This document shows, one piece after another, positions 59,187 to 64,000 of a stretch of 64,000 nt of DNA. A program made the translations under genes and the position numbers. The first letter of the stretch is position 1. Each line of letters starts with the position of its first letter. The DNA lies in assembly GCA_965216605.1 (NCBI GenBank), contig CBDCGG010000002.1, positions 1,488,001 to 1,552,000 on the forward strand. Direction: 5' to 3'. This stretch comes from JABAAW01 sp965216605 (GTDB lineage Bacteria > Pseudomonadota > Alphaproteobacteria > JABAAW01). The notes under the pieces were generated by a model. It saw only the letters and a program-made list of their open reading frames with translations, was not told the origin of the DNA and searched no databases.

Positions 59187-60128
59187 ATGACCCTCCTCCT
59201 TGCCCAACGCCGCGCGCTGCTCGCCAAAATTGAGACGACGCTCGGCACCGACGCACAACCCACAGCATCCGAGAACGCCATCCTCGTGGCCGACCTCTCG
59301 CTTGCACCCCTGCTCGCAGAGCAAGCACGACGCGCGCAAAATCTAGCTCATTTTGCAAGTTTCGAGCGACATATCGCAACGCCGCACGCAGAGGTCTCGT
59401 TTGCCGTCGAGTGCGCCCCCGCCACAACAGCGCAACAAGCACCCGCGTGGGATCCTCTGCTCAAAGCTTGTGGCTGCAGCGCGAATTTTGAGAACAACAG
59501 CCTTGTCTACAAACCCTCCTCAGCAACGGCGCAAACCCTCTCGCTACACATCTACATGCACGAAACACGGCATATACTCAACGCCTGCCGAGGTACATTT
59601 TCTATACAACTCGAACCTCAAGAGTTTCCTCGCCTGCTCTTCCAGTTTCGAGGACGCTACACAACGCCGCAAAACCAGTTATTCCCCACAACCGACACGG
59701 ACAACTTCGCCCTGCCCTCGCTGCCCTCCTCCACCTCCCTTCCCTCCTTCACGCTCGGCGAGCAAGGCGAACAGCTTTCGTTAGGCGTCGAGCGGTTTCA
59801 GTTCAACCTCAACAACAGCTTTCCCTTCTCGCCGCGTCTCAACGAAGAGAGCATCGATATCGTCGCACGAGAACCCGATGCCGCCCTCGTCATTCGTGAT
59901 CCCGGCACCGCACGACAAAATTTTTTCGCCATCACCGAGGCAGGGAAAAAAATACCTCTGCAATTCACGCTCGGCACAGAAGTAGGAAAACGCATGCGCT
60001 TCCTGTTTCCCAAAGTACAGTTGCAACCGCCGCAATATCGAGAAAGCGACGGACTACAATACCTCAACCTACCCCTTGTTTGCCTGCCCGATGCGGGCGA
60101 CGACGAGTTCTCCATCACCCTCACTTAA
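59187..60128 (+). CDS. major tail tube protein (siphovirus type)
   Basis: 313 residues. The start 'LLLAQRRALLAKIETTLGTDAQPTASENAILVADLSLAPL' is characteristic of tail tube proteins of B3/D3112-like transposable siphophages, followed by beta-rich sequence with 'WDPLLKACGCSANF', 'NACRGTFSIQLEPQEFPRLLFQFRGRY' and a C-terminal Ig-like half. No contractile sheath gene is present next to it, so the tail should be flexible and non-contractile. Confidence 0.75.
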   Translation: MTLLLAQRRALLAKIETTLGTDAQPTASENAILVADLSLAPLLAEQARRAQNLAHFASFERHIATPHAEVSFAVECAPATTAQQAPAWDPLLKACGCSANFENNSLVYKPSSATAQTLSLHIYMHETRHILNACRGTFSIQLEPQEFPRLLFQFRGRYTTPQNQLFPTTDTDNFALPSLPSSTSLPSFTLGEQGEQLSLGVERFQFNLNNSFPFSPRLNEESIDIVAREPDAALVIRDPGTARQNFFAITEAGKKIPLQFTLGTEVGKRMRFLFPKVQLQPPQYRESDGLQYLNLPLVCLPDAGDDEFSITLT

Positions 60129-60143
60129 CACAGAGTAAAAACT

Positions 60144-60464
60144 ATGTTTCGCCTTGATGAAACCTTCTCCTTTACACGCGACATCGCCATCGTGCTGCCG
60201 TCGGGCGAAGAGCAAAACTTCGTCTGCTCCTTTCGCCTGCTCGACGAAGACTGCTTCGCCCAACAGCTCGCCGACGACAACGACCCCGACCGCGCGCTCA
60301 TGCAAGTCGCCGTCGTGGGATGGCAGGATATACTTAACATACAAGGCAAACCCTATCCCTTCTCGCAACAAAACTTGCAAAGCTTGCTCGACCTCCCCTT
60401 CGTCAAACGAGCGCTCACAAGAGCCTATGTCGAAGGTATCAAGGGAAGTTTGGAAAAAAACTAA
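60144..60464 (+). CDS. tail assembly chaperone, upstream frame (lambda G analogue)
   Basis: 106 residues, acidic N-terminal half ('ETFSFTRDIAIVLPSGEEQNFVCSFRLLDEDCFAQQLADDNDPDRALMQ', 'LLDLPFVKRALTRAYVEGIKG'). Lies between tube and tape-measure genes, where siphophages encode the chaperone that coats the tape measure. Its last codons GAA AAA AAC TAA hold the slippery heptamer, so a fraction of ribosomes should continue into the next frame and make a longer chaperone, as with lambda gpG/gpGT. Confidence 0.82.
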   Translation: MFRLDETFSFTRDIAIVLPSGEEQNFVCSFRLLDEDCFAQQLADDNDPDRALMQVAVVGWQDILNIQGKPYPFSQQNLQSLLDLPFVKRALTRAYVEGIKGSLEKN

Positions 60465-60497
60465 CCCAGGCGGTGAGACACATGCTCTCACCGCCTG
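60455..60497 (+). promoter_or_regulatory. programmed -1 ribosomal frameshift signal
   Basis: Slippery heptamer A AAA AAC at 60455-60461, correctly phased with the upstream frame (codons 60456-58 and 60459-61). After a 5-base spacer (TAACC, including the zero-frame stop) comes a perfect 12-bp stem: CAGGCGGTGAGA (60467-60478), 7-base loop CACATGC, TCTCACCGCCTG (60486-60497). A -1 slip enters the frame of the downstream gene with no stop between. All elements of a classical bacterial -1 site are present. Confidence 0.88.
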
Positions 60498-60838
60498 CCT
60501 CAACCTTTGAACTGGAACAATCTCTACAACAACTCGGCGCATCGCAAAAACAAATCAACGCTTGGCGACATAACCTCAACGCAACCCCAACCCCCAAAAT
60601 TATGCCCATCGCAAAACAAAACTGGCAAGCGCTCAACCTCTTTCTGCTGCTCGCAACGCAGTGGAGGATAGACGGCGCACACCCCACAGGCATCGACTAC
60701 AGCGCGATCGCCCCGACTGCACAGCTTGCCGACATCACCCTGTCTCCGAGCTTGTTCGAGCAAATACGACGCATGGAGCAGGAGGCGCTAGACATATTCG
60801 CCAAAAAACACGCACCGCAAAAAAACTCCACAGGATAA
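60473..60838 (+). CDS. tail assembly chaperone, downstream frame (DUF1799-like, lambda T analogue)
   Basis: About 120 residues, probably made mainly as the C-terminal part of a frameshift fusion with the preceding gene (frame enters at 60460); a GTG at 60473 is available but lies inside the hairpin stem and lacks a ribosome site. 'QLGASQKQINAWRHN', 'QNWQALNLFLLLATQWRIDGAHPTGIDYSAIAPTAQLADI', 'SPSLFEQIRRMEQEAL' match DUF1799 ('W..LNLFL...TQWR..G......DY'). The fusion would be about 230 residues. Confidence 0.75.
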   Translation: MRHMLSPPASTFELEQSLQQLGASQKQINAWRHNLNATPTPKIMPIAKQNWQALNLFLLLATQWRIDGAHPTGIDYSAIAPTAQLADITLSPSLFEQIRRMEQEALDIFAKKHAPQKNSTG

Positions 60839-60842
60839 CACC

Positions 60843-61538
60843 ATGCCTAACTTTCGCTACAACCCTCAAAAACTTGCATCCGAGCTCGCAGCAACTACGC
60901 AGCAGCTGCAAGAAAGCACGCAGGAAACGGCTCAAGCGCTCAAGCAGTTGCAGCAACCCCTATCGGATGCTACGCGCGAGAGTCAGAAAAGCCAACGCGC
61001 GTTGCTCAAGCAAGGCGAGGCGCAAAAAATTGTCAATGCAGGAATAGGCTCGTTGGAGAAATCTCTCTTCTCGCTCGCAACGGGTAGCCAGAGCGCAGGA
61101 CAATCGCTCGCGTCCTTCGGGAAGAACTTTCTCTCCGATCTTCTCAAGACGACATTGCGCTCCTCGATCACCTCGCCGCTGAAAAACCTTTTCCAAGTCG
61201 CCCACAGCGGCGGCATAGCAGGCGATGCGCGCAGGACCACCCTCCCCCTCTACCACAACGGAGGAATAGCCGGGCTCAGACCCGACGACATACCCCTCAT
61301 CGCCAAAAGAGGCGAGGAAATTATAACCCAAGACGATCCAAGACATAGAAACAGCCATCGAAACAACAATGGTGTCGCCATACAAGTCTCGATAGATACG
61401 AAAGGAAATAGCGATAGCACCATGCTGCAAGAACAAGCCTCCGCTCTTTCGCGAGCCGTGCGAGAAGGCGCGCTCGCCGCCATCGAACAGCAGGCAGCAC
61501 GAGGCGGAGCCTTCGCCAAACGCATCGGGAGAAGATAG
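60843..61538 (+). CDS. short tape-measure-like protein (GTA gp11 type)
   Basis: 231 residues. N-terminal coiled coil with Gln/Ala/Ser heptads ('LAATTQQLQESTQETAQALKQLQQPLSDATRESQ'), then 'GQSLASFGKNFLSDLLKTTLRSSITSPLKNLF' and the conserved 'HSGGIAGDARRTTLPLYHNGGIAGLRPDDIPLIAKRGEEIITQDD' block, familiar from the C-terminal part of tape-measure proteins in RcGTA-like clusters. Phage tape measures are usually 600-1200 residues; at about 0.15 nm per residue this one predicts a tail near 35 nm. Five bases after the chaperone. Confidence 0.75.
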   Translation: MPNFRYNPQKLASELAATTQQLQESTQETAQALKQLQQPLSDATRESQKSQRALLKQGEAQKIVNAGIGSLEKSLFSLATGSQSAGQSLASFGKNFLSDLLKTTLRSSITSPLKNLFQVAHSGGIAGDARRTTLPLYHNGGIAGLRPDDIPLIAKRGEEIITQDDPRHRNSHRNNNGVAIQVSIDTKGNSDSTMLQEQASALSRAVREGALAAIEQQAARGGAFAKRIGRR

Positions 61539-61539
61539 G

Positions 61540-62214
61540 ATGCCTACTACTCCCTCTGTGCCGATCTTTCCTATCACGCTTCCCGCCCCGTCGAGCGAAC
61601 GCTGGTGGCTGGAGCACAAGACACAAATCTTCCGCTCCCCCCTGTCCGGACAAGAGCAACGCATCGCCTTGAACACCGCGCGATGGAGAGCCGATGTAAC
61701 CTTCCCGTACCTCAAAGCCGAGGAAGCACGCACGCTACTGGCTTTTTGCGCACAAATGCAAGGCGCGCAAAAACGCTTCCGCTACTCCCCCGCGCACAAC
61801 CAAGCCGCAAGCTGGGGCAAGGGCTCGACACCCCTTGTCGCCGATCCCCAACGCGACACCGCCAACGGCGTGGCTGCCAACCTTGTAGCAAGCTCCAAGC
61901 TCACGCTGAGTCTTATAGACAACATAACCGAGCATCGCATTCGACAAGGCGACAATTTCTCGCTGCTCTCTGAAAAAGGAGAATGCGCGTTCCATATCGT
62001 GACAACACCTCCCACTCTAGCCGCGCAAAGCGTGCCGTTCATAACGATCGATATTGCACCTCCGCTAAGATTTATACCCGCAAACGACTCTGCAGTTGAA
62101 CTGCTCACCCCCCAAGCCTGCATGCGACTGCTCGACGATCAACAAGCCAGACTGCAATGGCTGCCTGGTAACATCGTCGATGCCATCACGCTACAACTCG
62201 TCGAAGTCCTCTAG
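61540..62214 (+). CDS. distal tail protein (GTA gp12-like)
   Basis: 224 residues beginning one base after the tape-measure stop. 'WWLEHKTQIFRSPLSGQEQRIALNTARWRADVTFPYLKAEEARTLLAFCAQMQGAQKRFRYSPAHNQ' resembles distal-tail/DUF2460-type proteins that form the ring joining tube and tip. The C-terminal half is beta-rich ('TLSLIDNI', 'FITIDIAPPLRF'). Family assignment rests on position and general layout. Confidence 0.6.
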   Translation: MPTTPSVPIFPITLPAPSSERWWLEHKTQIFRSPLSGQEQRIALNTARWRADVTFPYLKAEEARTLLAFCAQMQGAQKRFRYSPAHNQAASWGKGSTPLVADPQRDTANGVAANLVASSKLTLSLIDNITEHRIRQGDNFSLLSEKGECAFHIVTTPPTLAAQSVPFITIDIAPPLRFIPANDSAVELLTPQACMRLLDDQQARLQWLPGNIVDAITLQLVEVL

Positions 62215-62217
62215 ACC

Positions 62218-62787
62218 ATGCCGCGCGCCCTCCATCCCCAAACGCAAAGTGCCGCGAGTGAAAAAGAAGTGCAACACATCGCCCATCTTTTCGAAGCGCA
62301 ACTCGATCGAGAAACACTCCGTCTCACCAGCGCTGCGAAAGATATCTCGTTTGCAGGGGTGCGCGAAACCCACACCTTCCGCAGCGTCGGAGCATTAGGA
62401 ACAGTGTCGCCCGTCGAAGAAGGAGCAGAACTACAAGCCTACACCGTTGCCGTCTCGCTCTGCGGAATCGACGAGAGCCTCATCGCCATCGCACAACAAG
62501 AACATATCCAAGGACGACGCGCAAAAATCTACCTCGCCCTGCTCGACTACAATAACAACCTCGTGGGAATGCCCCTCCTGCTCTTCGCCGGCAGAATCGA
62601 CAGCATGCAATGGCAGGCAGGAAACAATCCCTCGATAACCCTCACCGTAAAAAATCCTCTCGCCGACTGGGAGCGAAACAAACTTAGGCGATACACCGAC
62701 AGCGATCAAAAAAATATCTTCCCCGAAGACAACTTCTTCGAATACATCAACACCATCTCCGACAGACCGCTCACCTGGGGTAGCTGA
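62218..62787 (+). CDS. tail tip hub-like protein (DUF2163/gp13-like)
   Basis: 189 residues, three bases after the previous gene. 'AQLDRETLRLTSAAKDISFAGVRETHTFRSVGALGTVSPVEEGAELQAYTVAVSLCGI', 'GRRAKIYLALLDYNNNLVGMPLLLFAGRIDSMQWQAG' and 'TLTVKNPLADWERNKLRRYTDSDQKNIFPEDNFFEYI' follow the pattern of baseplate/hub proteins with a late 'W.r....rYt..dq......D..f.yi' motif typical of DUF2163-like tail proteins. Stop is one base before the peptidase. Confidence 0.65.
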   Translation: MPRALHPQTQSAASEKEVQHIAHLFEAQLDRETLRLTSAAKDISFAGVRETHTFRSVGALGTVSPVEEGAELQAYTVAVSLCGIDESLIAIAQQEHIQGRRAKIYLALLDYNNNLVGMPLLLFAGRIDSMQWQAGNNPSITLTVKNPLADWERNKLRRYTDSDQKNIFPEDNFFEYINTISDRPLTWGS

Positions 62788-62788
62788 C

Positions 62789-63268
62789 ATGCGACATCCC
62801 GATTGCTACGCCAGACTCCACAACCTGTGGCGCAAAAAACACAACACCCCCTTCCAATGGGGAAAACACGATTGTCTCGCGCTCGCGCTCGAAGCAGTCA
62901 AAGCCGTCACGGGAGAAACCTTATCTTCGTCTCCCCAACCCCTGCCGTACAACTCGTACAAAAGTGCACGCCAGCTGCTCAAACAACAACCCTTTCTCAA
63001 CAGAGTAGAGCACGCGCTCAAACGATTCGAGCGCGTAGAAAACTACGCCTCTCTACAGAGCGGAGACCTCGCCGTCGTTGCTATGCCAACTTTGAGCATG
63101 CAAGCATCCATGCTTTTTTCTGCTCACGACAGGCAAGAAGAAAACTGGCTCGCCCTTGCGACACTCGATCTCTGTGCGTCGGGCTTCGTGCTGCCTCGAC
63201 TTCCCGTAGGCATCACAAGGATCAACAAAAGATATCTCACCATCGTCAAAGCATGGCGTATCGCATAA
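62789..63268 (+). CDS. NlpC/P60-like tail peptidase (DUF6950-like)
   Basis: 159 residues. 'NTPFQWGKHDCLALALEAVKAVTGE' is the WGxxDC motif of phage tail cysteine peptidases (nucleophile Cys about residue 30); 'LQSGDLAVVAM' and 'ALATLDLCASGFVLPRLPVG' could place the His in the second half, though a clear catalytic His is not obvious ('FSAHDRQEEN' is a candidate). Such proteins locally open the cell wall at infection; gene order before the host-specificity protein is as in RcGTA. Confidence 0.72.
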   Translation: MRHPDCYARLHNLWRKKHNTPFQWGKHDCLALALEAVKAVTGETLSSSPQPLPYNSYKSARQLLKQQPFLNRVEHALKRFERVENYASLQSGDLAVVAMPTLSMQASMLFSAHDRQEENWLALATLDLCASGFVLPRLPVGITRINKRYLTIVKAWRIA

Positions 63269-63278
63269 CCTAGTTCCT

Positions 63279-64000
63279 ATGCCCGCAGCCCTTATCCCCG
63301 CCGCCATTAGTGTCGCTACCTCTGTTGCAGGAGGCGCAGGAATCGCCACCGCCCTTGCCTACGGCGGTATCAACGCCGTTCTCTCGCTTGCGCTCTCCTC
63401 GCGCCGACAACCCGCCGCATACCAACCAAGCGCCAATCCCGTCGGACGCAAACATATCTTGCGCTCGCACGAAGCTCCTCGTGAGATCGTCTACGGCAGG
63501 GTCAGAAAATCAGGACTGCTAACCTTTGCATACTCTACAGGACGCGAGGGAAACCTGCATCTCGTCCTAACCTTCGCCGCCCACGAATGCGATGCTATCG
63601 AACAGCTGTGGCTCGACAATGAACCCAGCACGCACGAAAAGTATAAATTCCACATACAATTCACAGCGCATCTTGGCGATGAAACACAACAAGCCGACAG
63701 CGACCTCGTAGCAGTTGCTCCTGCGTGGAACGAGACGCACAGAGGAGAAAATATCACTTACGCGCATATCAATTTGCGTTGGGACGAAAACTTATGGAAC
63801 TTGGGACTGCCTAATATAAGCGCTACTGTTCGAGGAAAACATCTCTACGATCCGAGAATCGCCGAATCGCTCAAAGGCAAAAGTAGCATCCATCCCATAG
63901 TTGATCAGGCAGCCTATCAATTTAGCGACAACCCCGCGCTCTGCGTACTTGACTACCTCATCAGCAGCTTTGGGCTGGAATGCGACGCGCACGAAATCGA
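63279..64000 (+). CDS. host-specificity / tail tip protein J-like (partial, runs off the window)
   Basis: Open from ATG 63279 to the last base without a stop: 240 residues, N-terminal part only. A hydrophobic, small-residue start ('AAISVATSVAGGAGIATALAYGGINAVLSLAL') is followed by 'HEAPREIVYGRVRKSGLLTFAYSTGREGNLHLVLTFAAHECDAIEQLWLDNE', then 'LPNISATVRGKHLYDPRIAES' and 'FSDNPALCVLDYLISSFGLE', the signatures of the TipJ/J-type phage tail protein. The full protein normally exceeds 700 residues and binds the host receptor. Confidence 0.85.
   Translation, partial: MPAALIPAAISVATSVAGGAGIATALAYGGINAVLSLALSSRRQPAAYQPSANPVGRKHILRSHEAPREIVYGRVRKSGLLTFAYSTGREGNLHLVLTFAAHECDAIEQLWLDNEPSTHEKYKFHIQFTAHLGDETQQADSDLVAVAPAWNETHRGENITYAHINLRWDENLWNLGLPNISATVRGKHLYDPRIAESLKGKSSIHPIVDQAAYQFSDNPALCVLDYLISSFGLECDAHEI

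Larger units (their letters stand above)
51400..64000 (+). mobile_element. Mu-type head / GTA-like tail prophage or domesticated particle cluster (left part)
   Basis: About 12.6 kb of tightly packed plus-strand phage genes that continue beyond the window. Order: two small regulators, gp25-like, small and large terminase, portal, protease, decoration protein, capsid, gp36, gp37, tail tube, chaperone pair, short tape measure, three distal-tail genes, cell-wall peptidase, host-specificity protein. Packaging and head genes follow Mu order, tail genes follow the order of siphovirus-type gene transfer agents. Between def and the first structural genes there is no room for Mu c, ner, A, B or an integrase, and no MuF/gp30 or lysis gene was found. 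No terminal TG...CA repeats or att site could be assigned. Confidence 0.8.

Overview
This window reads as chromosomal DNA of an alphaproteobacterium. The evidence is the family make-up (ThyX instead of ThyA, secG-pyrG pairing, efp-suhB pairing, ppx-rlmE pairing, RNase E with an acidic insert in its S1 region, a tiny DUF6898-like protein, a dimethylglycine-dehydrogenase-type flavoprotein with electron-transfer flavoprotein genes) and gene order that partly matches that class. Two secreted ankyrin-repeat proteins, a Sel1-repeat lipoprotein and an RTX calcium-binding protein suggest, but do not prove, a host-associated or surface-interacting lifestyle. No tRNA, rRNA or CRISPR array was recognised.

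Layout. 0-3.7 kb: two tandem ankyrin-repeat exported proteins and two small conserved proteins. 3.8-7.6 kb: secG-pyrG-guaA (minus). 7.75-13.1 kb: plus-strand inositol-phosphatase-family enzyme, 3-hydroxyisobutyrate-dehydrogenase-family enzyme, a PpiD-like periplasmic chaperone and trpE. 13.3-25.3 kb: one long minus-strand series with mostly tiny gaps: DMGDH-like flavoprotein, three paralogous family-2 glycosyltransferases, etfB-etfA, anmK, cobB, Sel1 lipoprotein, rplM-rpsI. 25.4-28.1 kb: RTX gene broken by one frameshift. 28.5-30.9 kb: fabD, a PuuD-type membrane protein, a lone cheW. 31.1-33.5 kb: thyX-efp-suhB (minus). 33.5-33.9 kb: a striking cluster of DnaA boxes next to an AT-rich stretch, a candidate replication origin. 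33.9-42 kb: M23 peptidase, thrS-infC-argC and metY-metA (minus), separated by a family of palindromic intergenic repeats. 42.2-45.2 kb: hydrolase, ppx, rlmE, DUF721/DciA-like gene (plus). 45.3-51.4 kb: def-fmt, icd, a lipoprotein and RNase E (minus).

51.4-64 kb and running off the end: a phage-derived cluster with a Mu-type head/packaging module (Mor-like activator, DUF2730, gp27-like small terminase, gp28-like terminase, gp29 portal, gpI-like protease, DUF2190, capsid, gp36, gp37) joined to a long-tail module that resembles gene-transfer-agent tails (tube, frameshifted tail chaperone, very short tape measure, distal-tail proteins, cell-wall peptidase, J/TipJ-like host-specificity protein). 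It starts directly beside def with a set of operator-like GTACGC half sites, and no transposase, integrase, repressor or lysis gene is seen on this side. It carries a textbook -1 frameshift signal (A AAA AAC, 5-nt spacer, perfect 12-bp stem) between the two tail-chaperone frames.

A recurring feature of the host genes is short, low-complexity, tandem-repeat-derived insertions inside otherwise conserved housekeeping proteins (GuaA, PyrG, TrpE, AnmK, S9, Fmt, Def, RNase E, M23 and others). All functional statements are by recognition of sequence motifs and family knowledge; no database search was run.
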